64,000 nucleotides of DNA from an uncultured Bacteroidia bacterium (GTDB taxonomy: Bacteria > Bacteroidota > Bacteroidia > Bacteroidales > Prolixibacteraceae): assembly GCA_903850335.1 (NCBI GenBank), contig CAINLJ010000005.1:116011-180010 (forward strand), read 5' to 3'. The notes beneath the pieces are model-generated. The model had not been told where the DNA came from. It did not search any database and was given only the letters and a program-made list of their open reading frames with translations. Position numbers and translations under genes: made by a program. This document shows positions 46,228-54,840 of the stretch, piece by piece; position 1 is the first letter of the stretch, and every line of letters begins with the position of its first letter.

Positions 46228-47421
46228 ATGCAGATTAGAGTACCTTTAAAAGAGCTGAACTCACGAATAGAGCGTTTTAGGATTCAGATGAATAGTGATT
46301 ACCCAACCTGGGAAATGACGGTTGTGTTTAGCAAGATTAACCTTTACTATTTTACTGGTACCATGCAGGAGGGGGTCTTGTTTATTCCAAAATTTGATGA
46401 GGCTGTTTTGTGGGTTCGAAGAAGTTATGACAGGGCGGTTGAGGAGTCGTTGTTTCCGATAATCAAACCTATGGATAGCTATCGGGATGCAGCCCTTACA
46501 ATAAAACATTTTCCGGATACGGTTTATCTTGAAAAAGAGATTGTTCCCATTGCAATGTTGCAGCGATTTCAAAAATATTTCCCCTTTTCTAAAGTCGAAT
46601 CTTCTGATATTCAAATTGGTAAAGTAAGATCAATCAAGAGTATTTATGAGTTAGGTTTGATGGAGCAATCCGGGAGAATACATCAACGGGTAACGGAAGA
46701 GTTAGTTCCCGGACTTTTGAAAGAGGGGATGAGTGAGCTGGAGTTTTTTACAGATCTTTATTCTGCTTTGATTCATGAAGGACATCATGGTGTGGCCAGG
46801 TTTGGGATGTTCGATACAGAATCTATTCTTGGTCAGATTGCATTTGGGGAGAGTTCAATTTATCCAACTTCGTTTAATGGGCCGGGAGGTAATTATGGCA
46901 TGAGTCCGGCAGTTCCTATCCATGGTAGCAGGAATCGAAAGCTAAGGAAAGGAGATCTGGTTTTTGTTGATGTTGGTTGTGGTGTTGACGGGTATCATAC
47001 AGATAAAACGATGACTTACATGTTCGGCAAGACTTTGTCTACCGAAGTAATAGAGATTCATTTACAATGTGTTGACATTCAAAATAGGGTAGCGGCAATG
47101 TTGAAACCAGGAGCAATTCCATCTATTATCTACAACACTATTCTGCAGGGACTGGATCCGGATTTTCTTGAAAACTTTATGGGATTCGGATCACGGAAGG
47201 TGAAGTTTCTGGGTCATGGAATTGGGCTAACAATAGATGAAATGCCGGTTATAGCCAATGGATTTGATGAGCCAATTCAGGAGGGGATGGTTTTTGCGGT
47301 AGAACCTAAGAAGGGAATCCCTCGTGTTGGCATGGTTGGAATTGAAAACACCTTTGTTGTTACGCCGCAAGGCGGACGCAATATTACCGGAGATCATCCT
47401 GGTCTATTGAAGGTGTATTAA
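46228..47421 (+). CDS. Xaa-Pro aminopeptidase-like M24 metallopeptidase
   Basis: 397 residues from ATG 46228 (a TTG lies 9 nt upstream). The five dinuclear metal ligands of the pita-bread fold are present in order: two Asp in '[17 protein letters not shown]', His in 'FLGHGIGL', Glu in 'FAVEPKKGI' and Glu in '[11 protein letters not shown]'. The N-terminal creatinase-like domain (1-150) includes '[16 protein letters not shown]'. There is no signal peptide, so it is cytoplasmic. It removes N-terminal residues before proline, or cleaves dipeptides. It stands alone. Confidence 0.9.
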   Translation: MQIRVPLKELNSRIERFRIQMNSDYPTWEMTVVFSKINLYYFTGTMQEGVLFIPKFDEAVLWVRRSYDRAVEESLFPIIKPMDSYRDAALTIKHFPDTVYLEKEIVPIAMLQRFQKYFPFSKVESSDIQIGKVRSIKSIYELGLMEQSGRIHQRVTEELVPGLLKEGMSELEFFTDLYSALIHEGHHGVARFGMFDTESILGQIAFGESSIYPTSFNGPGGNYGMSPAVPIHGSRNRKLRKGDLVFVDVGCGVDGYHTDKTMTYMFGKTLSTEVIEIHLQCVDIQNRVAAMLKPGAIPSIIYNTILQGLDPDFLENFMGFGSRKVKFLGHGIGLTIDEMPVIANGFDEPIQEGMVFAVEPKKGIPRVGMVGIENTFVVTPQGGRNITGDHPGLLKVY

Positions 47422-47442
47422 AAGGATGCCGGATCTATATAA

Positions 47443-47592
47443 AGGCTGTATCAAAAGTAAAAAATTTAAAGACAAAGGCCGCAAAGTGAAAACTCAAAGA
47501 ATCGCAAAGTATTGTATATCTTTCCATTAACTCTACTCAACATTCCGTTTTCAATATTTAACCCGGCCGGTAGAAGACTTTTGATACAGCCT
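47443..47592. mobile_element. MITE-like element with 16-bp perfect terminal inverted repeats
   Basis: AGGCTGTATCAAAAGT (47443-47458) and ACTTTTGATACAGCCT (47577-47592) are perfect 16-bp inverted repeats bounding 150 bp in all. The ends resemble IS1182/IS5-like termini (GAGGCTGTCTCAAAAG). There is no coding frame inside; the interior holds the repetitive phrase 'aaagccgcaaag'-like words. The target duplication is not clear. It would be a non-autonomous element moved by a transposase elsewhere. Confidence 0.65.
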
Positions 47593-47606
47593 CTTATAAA
47601 TGGTTT

Positions 47607-47864
47607 TTATTTCTTTTTCTTAGTCAGGAAGTACGCAGCAGCTCCAAGGACTACTACAGCTCCACCGATCAATACATAAGTAGATGTGCAACAACCTTTT
47701 GAAGTTTCTTCTTCGGCTGCGGCATTATAAAATACCGGTTTAGCTGCCTTATCAGCGTTTACTGAATCTTTTTTTGCTGCCGGCTGCGTCTGAGCAAAGG
47801 CTAGACCTAAACTTCCCAGAAATAAGATTCCGGTCATCGTGTACATTAGAATTGTCTTTTTCAT
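47607..47864 (-). CDS. Small exported membrane-anchored protein, unknown
   Basis: An 85-residue protein. A signal peptide (1-25, 'MTGILFLGSLGLAFAQ') leads into an Ala/Lys-rich stretch, then a pair of cysteines ('KGCCTS') just before a C-terminal membrane helix ('YVLIGGAVVVLGAAAYFL') and a KKKK tail. The C-terminal helix with basic tail resembles sorting or anchoring signals. I do not recognise a family. It is 20 nt downstream of the GT-C/TPR gene and may be co-transcribed with it. Confidence 0.7.
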   Translation of the reverse strand: MKKTILMYTMTGILFLGSLGLAFAQTQPAAKKDSVNADKAAKPVFYNAAAEEETSKGCCTSTYVLIGGAVVVLGAAAYFLTKKKK

Positions 47865-47884
47865 ACTTTTTTTATTAAAATTTA

Positions 47885-49963
47885 CTATTTATACGTGTTT
47901 GCGAGTTCATCATATTTTCTGGCTATTTTCGGATCTGACTTTCGGTATGTATCAGCCAGTGCAATTATTGCAGGCTTAAAACCAGGATTCAGGGTTAAAC
48001 AGTCTTTAAGTAAAGATCGAGCCTTTGCAATTTCTGTTTCCGGTAATAACTTTGAAAGTGCGACATAGGCTTCGAAGTATTTGCGATTATAGCCAATAAG
48101 AGTTTCATAGTACCTGATTGCCTCATTTTGAATATTTTGCGTTACAGCGATATTTCCCAGGTACATCAAAGCCGCTTCGTACCCCGGATTAATTTTTAAT
48201 GCTGATTGAAGAACAACCTTTGCACTGTCAATTTTCCCTTCCTTCAAAAGTACGGTTGCAAAATTATAAAAGATTCCTTCATCCTGTGCATTTAATTTAA
48301 GGGCATTAGCAAAAAATCTGCATGAATTTTCGGTATGACCATTTATTAATGAGTCATATCCCTGAAGATCGAGTTTTGTGATTCGTTTAAGGATTGCACA
48401 AACAGGAATACTTTCGGCATATATAACATGAATAGCGTTTGAAGGAGGCCACATCTTATTTTTTAACAGAGATTCCGGTATGTAACTGTTGGCGACTATC
48501 ATATAATCCCAATCCTTTTGACTTCTGTTATCATACTGACAATAGTAACTTTTAACATTGGGCTGATCGCGAAAATACCAATTAGCAGAAAAATTTGATG
48601 CAATCTTAATTGAACCTACTTCTTTGTTGTCTTTCAGATAGATTTTAAGCCATTCTGATGCTTTGCGTACTGTATTGTAATAATAGTCTGTTTCATAGTT
48701 TCCATATGCTCCTGTAAGTCCCCCAACCGTTTGGTTATAATACATATAGTAATAAGGATGATTAAGGATCATGAATTTAAGGGGATGCAGTGCCAGTCCG
48801 AATAAAAAAAGGAAGACGACTCCGGTTAAAATACTATATTTCAAATATCTGAAAAGATGATACAAACCGACAGCTGAAACCAGTACAATCGAAGGATAGA
48901 CAAAAAGGAAATGTCGCCAGGATCCATAAAGATTCGATTTTTCATAAATGACAAAAACGATTGGAAACAAAACAGTGAAGATCACGAAACTGTATTTGAG
49001 AAAGTTCTCCTTGTTGAAGAATTTTTTTGATAGAATTATAAAGGCAGCAATTCCTGCAAATACCAATAATGGTATAGTAATTGCCATATATTTAGGTAAA
49101 TAATACCATGGCATCAGATCAGACCATTCCATTTTTCCTTCAAATAGCTGCATAATTGTTGTAGGAAACCCAGCCATCACCTTATATGATTTCAAAATAT
49201 TATTTATAGGATCTTTTTGGGCATAAGGCCATAAGATAAGGCTTAAAATCAACGCTCCAACTGATACAAAAAGGGAGTGTAAAAACTTTGTTCTTAAAAC
49301 TTTTAAATCAATCCTGCCGTTCTGGAAGTATTTAAAACTATTGAAAACAATGAAAAACAGAAACAGGTAGCAAATAAGGATTAGTCCGCCGGACCGTATG
49401 CTGATTGAAAATGCGATACTTAGTGTTAATATCAGTGCATTTAAAATCCTTGTTTTATCATTGAAGAAAAATCTTAATATGAAATAGGTAGCGGTGATAT
49501 AACTTAGGGCAAAAGGGATATCCTTTAGATTATTTTGTGTATGGCCTAGAAAAGTTGGAGAGAGAGCGAACAATATCAGGACGAGCATTCCTGATTCCCA
49601 GCCGGCCAGCCATATTGCGAACAAAGCAGAAACCATGATTGCAAGCCATCCTGCAATTGAACAAGATAGATGGCGAAAGAGAAAAACGTCATCGATATTG
49701 AACCATTTAATCAGGATAGTAGTCAGGTTATCGAATGATTGCCCATAGTATTTAAGATGGGTATTTGGTGTGTTGAGGGCTGATGTATCTTTGCCAAGGG
49801 AAGCCAGGTAATTATAGACAGATATTGACTGGTCATAGTGAAAATATTCATCACCTGAAATTCCTGCATCACTGCCGCCCTTTAACATGATTAGAAGAAG
49901 GAGTGTGGCAATGCCAAAAAAAAGAAATTTCATACGGGTTTTATTCATTTTTTTCCGGCGCAT
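47885..49963 (-). CDS. GT-C family membrane glycosyltransferase with C-terminal TPR repeats
   Basis: A 692-residue protein. About 10-11 membrane helices occupy residues 1-400, with an early acidic loop 'GISGDEYFHYDQS' that corresponds to the catalytic 'DE' region of PMT/ArnT-like GT39/GT83 enzymes. A soluble segment (400-530) and TPR repeats (about 540-690, 'EGIFYNFATVLLKEGKIDSA', 'EAALMYLGNIAVTQNIQNEA') follow. Such enzymes take a sugar from a polyprenyl-phosphate donor and transfer it on the periplasmic side. The next gene upstream is a GtrB/DPM1-like transferase that makes such donors. Confidence 0.82.
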   Translation of the reverse strand: MRRKKMNKTRMKFLFFGIATLLLLIMLKGGSDAGISGDEYFHYDQSISVYNYLASLGKDTSALNTPNTHLKYYGQSFDNLTTILIKWFNIDDVFLFRHLSCSIAGWLAIMVSALFAIWLAGWESGMLVLILFALSPTFLGHTQNNLKDIPFALSYITATYFILRFFFNDKTRILNALILTLSIAFSISIRSGGLILICYLFLFFIVFNSFKYFQNGRIDLKVLRTKFLHSLFVSVGALILSLILWPYAQKDPINNILKSYKVMAGFPTTIMQLFEGKMEWSDLMPWYYLPKYMAITIPLLVFAGIAAFIILSKKFFNKENFLKYSFVIFTVLFPIVFVIYEKSNLYGSWRHFLFVYPSIVLVSAVGLYHLFRYLKYSILTGVVFLFLFGLALHPLKFMILNHPYYYMYYNQTVGGLTGAYGNYETDYYYNTVRKASEWLKIYLKDNKEVGSIKIASNFSANWYFRDQPNVKSYYCQYDNRSQKDWDYMIVANSYIPESLLKNKMWPPSNAIHVIYAESIPVCAILKRITKLDLQGYDSLINGHTENSCRFFANALKLNAQDEGIFYNFATVLLKEGKIDSAKVVLQSALKINPGYEAALMYLGNIAVTQNIQNEAIRYYETLIGYNRKYFEAYVALSKLLPETEIAKARSLLKDCLTLNPGFKPAIIALADTYRKSDPKIARKYDELANTYK

Positions 49964-49971
49964 GCAAAGTT

Positions 49972-50901
49972 TCAGGCTAAAGTATCCTCATCAAAAAATT
50001 TCCTGACGATATACAGAGGTCTGTTTTGAGATTCCTTGTATATCCTGAACACATATTCGCCTACAACACCAAGGGATACAAGTTGGATAGAGCCAAGGAA
50101 GTAAATACTTAACAGGGTGGATGACCATCCGACGATTGCAAAACCAAGTATTTTAGCAATCAGTACGTATATACCTGCAAACATAAATACAATAGTTCCG
50201 ATAAGTCCAAGAGTTAATGTCAAACGAATCGGGAATCTTGAAAAGGAGAATATTGCATCTGCTGCCAGGATAAACAATTTGGCAAGGCTCATTTTGGGAT
50301 TTCCTTCGATTCTTTCGTCCCGGACATATTCGACAAATCCTTGTTTAAATCCAATAAATGCTCGCAGACCAGGAAGATATCGAACCTTTTCTTTCATTTG
50401 CAGTAAAGCATTAACAGCCTCCCTTCTCATCATAGAAAAATTACCAGTGTTTTCCATGTTTTGGATAGCTGTAATGTTCTTAAACATGAGATGGAAGAGG
50501 AAAGTGTAGAAATTTCTGCTTGTTTTCCCTTTTCGGCCGCTTCTTTTTCCACTTATAATATCAAAATTCTCCTCCGTAATTTTCCTGTACATCTCTTTGA
50601 AAAGTGCCGGTGGGTCCTGCAAATCACCATCCATCATGCAGACAATATCGCCTTTAGCATGTTCGAGGCCGGCCGTGAAGGCTGCCTGGTGGCCGAAATT
50701 TCTGGACAATGACAAGACTTTTATGGAAGAATATTTCTTTTTACAATCGAGTAGCAATTGCAGGCTTTTGTCCTTGCTTCCATCATCGACAAATATGATC
50801 TCAAAATCGGTATCAATCGTTTCCATCGCAGAAACCGTCTGCTTGACAAGATTGTCGATCAGTCCTTCCTCGTTGTATATGGGGATAACGACAGAGAGCA
50901 T
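49972..50901 (-). CDS. Polyprenyl-phosphate glycosyltransferase, GtrB/DPM1-like (GT2)
   Basis: A 309-residue GT2 protein. 'VVIPIYNEEGLIDNLVKQT' starts the GT-A fold; the metal site is 'CMMDGDLQDPPALFKEM' (Asp-x-Asp), preceded by 'SRNFGHQAAFTAGLEHA'. Two C-terminal helices (about 230-290) anchor it in the inner membrane, as in GtrB and ArnC. It moves a hexose or N-acetylhexosamine from a nucleotide to undecaprenyl phosphate on the cytoplasmic side. 8 nt separate it from the GT-C/TPR gene, its likely downstream partner. Confidence 0.92.
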   Translation of the reverse strand: MLSVVIPIYNEEGLIDNLVKQTVSAMETIDTDFEIIFVDDGSKDKSLQLLLDCKKKYSSIKVLSLSRNFGHQAAFTAGLEHAKGDIVCMMDGDLQDPPALFKEMYRKITEENFDIISGKRSGRKGKTSRNFYTFLFHLMFKNITAIQNMENTGNFSMMRREAVNALLQMKEKVRYLPGLRAFIGFKQGFVEYVRDERIEGNPKMSLAKLFILAADAIFSFSRFPIRLTLTLGLIGTIVFMFAGIYVLIAKILGFAIVGWSSTLLSIYFLGSIQLVSLGVVGEYVFRIYKESQNRPLYIVRKFFDEDTLA

Positions 50902-50994
50902 ATAAAAAAGTGTATAGTATGTGAATTGTTAAGTCTAAACACCTACAAAATTAAAATAAATCAGGAAGTTATGAGGGTCATTAGGCTTCGATAT

Positions 50995-52116
50995 CTACTT
51001 CTTATTATACATTTCGTCGTACTTTTTAATTATAGCCAAATGTTTATCATTTAGAGCATTGGCATGAAAGAAAGTAATTCCGGTTGCACCATTGTCATGT
51101 GCTTGCCTTATTGCCTCTTCGAAATCGGACATATTGTTACCATAATCACCAACTGCAACTCCTGTAAAGAGTAGCTGGCCTTGTTTCAATTCGCGTAACC
51201 CTTGTTTGGTTGCGAATCCGACCCAGAACATATTTCCTTGATGATCACCTTTATATGCCATTGGAAAGAAGAGATCAAGGTTCCAGTGGCCCCAGTCCTG
51301 CCGCACATATTCACGTGCGAGTTCCGGAAATGGAAAGACAGCGGCTGAAGCTTTTGTTCCTGCTTTGTGACAAATTTCAACACATTCTTCCACAAGTGAG
51401 GTGATTTTGTCCATACGAAATTGTTTCCACGCAGGGTTTTCTTCCTTATCCGGCAGGTCCATTGGATCCATGCCAAACTTTTCTTTGAATTCTTTTCTGG
51501 CTGCAGGATGGTAATCAAAGTCAAATTCAGGGAATACTCTGTTTTGGACAAGAGGCTTATCGTTTAATTTGTATTTTTTCTGAAGGTCTGCACCCAGAAC
51601 TACGTCTACATATCGGATGTAGTCGAAATGGACTGAGGCGAGGCCTTTAATTTCCGCTATTTCCTTCACACCTCTTTTAACATATTCGCGGGCACCAGCG
51701 GAGAAGGGGCTAAGGAAGCTATAATAACCAACATAGGGATGGTAATCACGACAACTCTGTCCCAGGCTGTTTACTGAGTACCATTCCGGATTATCCCGGC
51801 ATTCTTTTGCCCCTCCGACATTCATCATCCAATGCCAGGCATGAACTCTGATTCCGTATTTATTTCCAATTCTGATTAGCACTTTTAACTGCGTAGGATC
51901 GCTTCCTGGAAGAATATCTGTGATTCCCGCCTTTGCCAATCTTGCCATCCAGGCAACCTTAACATCTTCTGTTCCTGCACCCGGATCGCCCCACGTAGCA
52001 AAATAGAACTTTTTATCTGTATAATTCACGTCAGGCTCTTTACCGGAATTTTTAGCTATCAGCTGAAGAGAGCTTATTAGGATGATAAAAGGAATAAATA
52101 CTTTTAGATGTTTCAT
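50995..52116 (-). CDS. Exported GHL10-like glycoside hydrolase (TIM barrel)
   Basis: A 373-residue exported protein. The signal peptide is 'LKVFIPFIILISSLQLIAKN'. A TIM barrel follows with 'WMARLAKAGITDILPGSD', 'YGIRVHAWHWMMN', 'REYVKRGVKEIAEIKGLASV', 'HFDYIRYVD' and 'DLFFPMAYKGDHQGN'. The 'HFDYIRY' motif is that of the GHL10/DUF187 group of putative glycosidases; its Asp is probably catalytic. Substrate unknown. It is 30 nt downstream of a Gfo/Idh/MocA gene and ends the block of carbohydrate-redox genes. Confidence 0.82.
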   Translation of the reverse strand: MKHLKVFIPFIILISSLQLIAKNSGKEPDVNYTDKKFYFATWGDPGAGTEDVKVAWMARLAKAGITDILPGSDPTQLKVLIRIGNKYGIRVHAWHWMMNVGGAKECRDNPEWYSVNSLGQSCRDYHPYVGYYSFLSPFSAGAREYVKRGVKEIAEIKGLASVHFDYIRYVDVVLGADLQKKYKLNDKPLVQNRVFPEFDFDYHPAARKEFKEKFGMDPMDLPDKEENPAWKQFRMDKITSLVEECVEICHKAGTKASAAVFPFPELAREYVRQDWGHWNLDLFFPMAYKGDHQGNMFWVGFATKQGLRELKQGQLLFTGVAVGDYGNNMSDFEEAIRQAHDNGATGITFFHANALNDKHLAIIKKYDEMYNKK

Positions 52117-52146
52117 TTGTATAGACTTAATATAATAAACAACCTT

Positions 52147-53517
52147 CTAAACGGCCAGATCCTTGTAAACAGATGCCCAGGGTTCCCGCATTTTTCGTTG
52201 GAGCATACCATTTGCCACCTCATTATTTATAAACTTTTCATTTACCGGATCCCAATCCAGGTCTTGTTGAAGTTTCATTGCTATATTACCTAGGTGGGAC
52301 ATTGTAATTGAACGATGGCCAATTTCGGCCGGAGCAATTGTCTCCTTGCGGGAATAGATGCAGTCGATGAAGTTTCTGAAATGGTCATCGCTTTTGTAAA
52401 GATGAATTTCTGATGGGGAAATTACAGAATCCTTTAGACTTTCAGGAAAAACCTGGTGATTTCCCCTATTAGCCCGTGCCCAGCCTTCGGTACCATAAAA
52501 GGTTACACCACCAGCGACTTTATTTGAAATTATGAGTTTTACACCGTTGGCATAAATACACTCAAAATAATATTCAGTTGCAGTATTCCATATTGGATGC
52601 ACGGCCCATGTTGCTTTAGCATTTTGGATTCTTACCGGACCAGTATGTTCAGTGTCCATTCCCCACTGGGCGATATCGGGATGATGTCCGCCCCAGTCTG
52701 TTACCTGACCTCCTGAATAATCGAGTACCCAACGGAAGTTTACATGAGTTCGGGCGGGGCAGTATGGGGCATCGGGTGCAGGACCTAGCCACGTATTGTA
52801 GTCAAATCCTTCAGGGACAGGGATTGTATTAGTCAGATTACCTGTTTTCCCATAATCCGGGGTCCCTGAGGGCAGTCCGCATTCCACTCTTTGAAGTTCA
52901 CCAATTCTACCATTTCGCACAAGTTCACAGACGCGACGGAAGTTTTCATCCGAACGTTGCTGGCTTCCGGTTTGGAAGATTGTTCCATATTTCTTGACTG
53001 CATTTGCCATTGCCCTTCCTTCCGGGATGGTTAATGCGAGTGGTTTTTGGCAATAGATATCCTTACCTGCCTTAGCTGCCATCAATACTGGAATTGAATG
53101 CCAGTGATCTGGGAGAACAACTTCAACAGCGTCGACGTCTTTTCTGGCAATCACCTCCCTGAAATCTTCAAATCCTTTACAACCTTTATAACTTTTGCCA
53201 TTGATTTTCGAATAATAACCATCAACAAGGTTAAGGCCTATCTCTCTTCCGCCTGGCTTACCATTCCAATAGCCGGTACTTTGTTTGTTGACATCGCAAA
53301 TTCCTGTGATTTGGACTCTTTTATCTGTCAAAAAATCATTTATGTCGTTCATTGCCTGGTTACCGGAACCTATGAACATCAGATTAATTCTGTCAGATGG
53401 TGGCACATGCCCGTTTTTACCTCGGGCGCAGGCTGAAATAATTGTTGGTAGGGCCAGGGTGCCTGCGCTAACTGCTGAGGTGAGTTTAATAAAATCCCGT
53501 CTGTTGATCATAGTCAT
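52147..53517 (-). CDS. Tat-exported Gfo/Idh/MocA oxidoreductase (A)
   Basis: A 456-residue protein. The Tat signal is 'INRRDFIKLTSAVSAGTLAL', ending near 'ISACARG', which also fits a lipobox. The Rossmann loop 'MFIGSGNQAMNDI', the 'VVLPDHWHSIPVLMAAKAG' strand and the 'CQKPLALTI' motif with catalytic Lys follow, then 'GSQQRSDENFRRVCELVRNG' and 'DWGGHHPDIAQWGM'. Exported members carry a tightly bound NAD(P) folded in the cytoplasm and cycle it within one reaction. It is paralogous to 54841-56151. A second ATG at 53511 is equally possible as start. Confidence 0.9.
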   Translation of the reverse strand: MTMINRRDFIKLTSAVSAGTLALPTIISACARGKNGHVPPSDRINLMFIGSGNQAMNDINDFLTDKRVQITGICDVNKQSTGYWNGKPGGREIGLNLVDGYYSKINGKSYKGCKGFEDFREVIARKDVDAVEVVLPDHWHSIPVLMAAKAGKDIYCQKPLALTIPEGRAMANAVKKYGTIFQTGSQQRSDENFRRVCELVRNGRIGELQRVECGLPSGTPDYGKTGNLTNTIPVPEGFDYNTWLGPAPDAPYCPARTHVNFRWVLDYSGGQVTDWGGHHPDIAQWGMDTEHTGPVRIQNAKATWAVHPIWNTATEYYFECIYANGVKLIISNKVAGGVTFYGTEGWARANRGNHQVFPESLKDSVISPSEIHLYKSDDHFRNFIDCIYSRKETIAPAEIGHRSITMSHLGNIAMKLQQDLDWDPVNEKFINNEVANGMLQRKMREPWASVYKDLAV

Positions 53518-53616
53518 TTTATTGGATTTTGAATAAAAAATGAAGACGGAGCTAATTGTAATCTTTAATTGTAAAGATAAACAATATTAACTCCGCCTTC
53601 GCGGTGGTAAACAGTT

Positions 53617-54828
53617 CTATTTTACAGGCTGCAAACGTGCAAGTGCAAATTCGGCAGCATCTTTTAATTGACTTTTTTTCACCAGTTCCTGTAAGACCGG
53701 AATACTAAGATCGGAACCCATCCAGCTTATTTCGCGGATCAGCAATTTTTTACCGTCATCTGTAGCATCAGCACTCTCCAGAACCTTGATGATTTGTTTC
53801 TCAAAAGCCTGATATTCAGCAGTAGTTTTAGCTTCATAGCGAATACGGCTCTGTAAGTCAGAAAAGTATTTTGTGCTTTTTGTGATATCATAAGCAGCGA
53901 TTTTGGCCAGATCACCTTCGAGAGTCAGCTCTTTATAGTCAGGTCTTAATGAAGAACCAGTCATTGTTGGAAAATCATAAGGTATTTTTTGGGTTACTTT
54001 TCCCGAAGCAGCCCATTCAGCTCCACGTTGGAAGGTTGTAATAAACCCAACGCATTCCAATGCAGGTCCGCCGTCATCGTCGGCATGACCTAAGGTTGTA
54101 TGGAAAATCCTTCCTTTGCCATAACTTAGAGTCATAAGAATGGGTTCATCTCTGCCGGTGCCTCCTTTAGCGGTATCCGAAAAAGCAGTAGCAAGAATCT
54201 CCATATTTTTGCCGGGACCGCGTAACCGTGCATAAAGTTCGTCAGCACCGTGTATCCAACGTTGAGGTAAACCTTTGATTACCGGATGTTCTGTATTGCG
54301 GGCCCTGATTTCAAATTCGTGTCTTTTACCATGTGCACCACCAATGCCTGCGGAGTTATCGACGATTAAAGAATCGTGTCTGAAGTACATATAGGGCCCG
54401 TCTTTTTCATTCCGGTTTCCCCAGCCTCCCAGTCCGATCATTGCGTTAAACTCTTTCCATTCGGGAAATGTGTTGTCTCCGGCGTGATAGATTACAACAC
54501 CACCGCCATTATTGACATAATCAACAAAGGCAGTCTTGGTTTTTTCGGACCATGAATCTCCATTGTAGTCAATAACAACAACGCTGTATTTAGAAAAATC
54601 AGGATTAAAAGAATCCATGTTGCCACCTTTTTCGGGGGACTTTGCAATATCGGCAGTAAAAAGACCAGTTTGTTCGAGGAGCTGCTGTAAAATAGGCGAA
54701 CTGGTTTTCCAGCTGTGGTTGTTTTGCCCGGTAACAATTAACGCTTTGTAAGCTGTCCCTTTTTGGCAGGCGTTAAATATGGTTAATAATCCTGCAATAA
54801 TCAATACAATAAGATATTGTTTCTTCAT
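53617..54828 (-). CDS. ThuA-domain lipoprotein
   Basis: A 403-residue protein. The signal peptide ends 'LLTIFNACQKG', a lipobox. The ThuA flavodoxin/amidotransferase-like fold (about 28-270) shows 'ALIVTGQNNHSWKTSSPI', 'VVVIDYNGDSW', 'GGGVVIYHAGDNTFPEWKEF', 'EIRARNTEHPVIKGL' and 'YGKGRIFHTTLGHADD'. The tail (about 330-403) is helical and HEAT-like. ThuA proteins accompany sugar oxidoreductases in trehalose-type and 3-keto-glycoside metabolism; the exact reaction is not settled. It is 12 nt downstream of oxidoreductase B and belongs to the same run. Confidence 0.88.
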   Translation of the reverse strand: MKKQYLIVLIIAGLLTIFNACQKGTAYKALIVTGQNNHSWKTSSPILQQLLEQTGLFTADIAKSPEKGGNMDSFNPDFSKYSVVVIDYNGDSWSEKTKTAFVDYVNNGGGVVIYHAGDNTFPEWKEFNAMIGLGGWGNRNEKDGPYMYFRHDSLIVDNSAGIGGAHGKRHEFEIRARNTEHPVIKGLPQRWIHGADELYARLRGPGKNMEILATAFSDTAKGGTGRDEPILMTLSYGKGRIFHTTLGHADDDGGPALECVGFITTFQRGAEWAASGKVTQKIPYDFPTMTGSSLRPDYKELTLEGDLAKIAAYDITKSTKYFSDLQSRIRYEAKTTAEYQAFEKQIIKVLESADATDDGKKLLIREISWMGSDLSIPVLQELVKKSQLKDAAEFALARLQPVK

Positions 54829-54840
54829 TTGTGTTTTAGA

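Noticed and set aside
53520..53616. Short AT-rich inverted sequence 'TTAACTCCGCCTTCGCGGTGG' region as a regulatory element
   Set aside because: Pairing is weak and only partial; nothing separates it from ordinary intergenic DNA.
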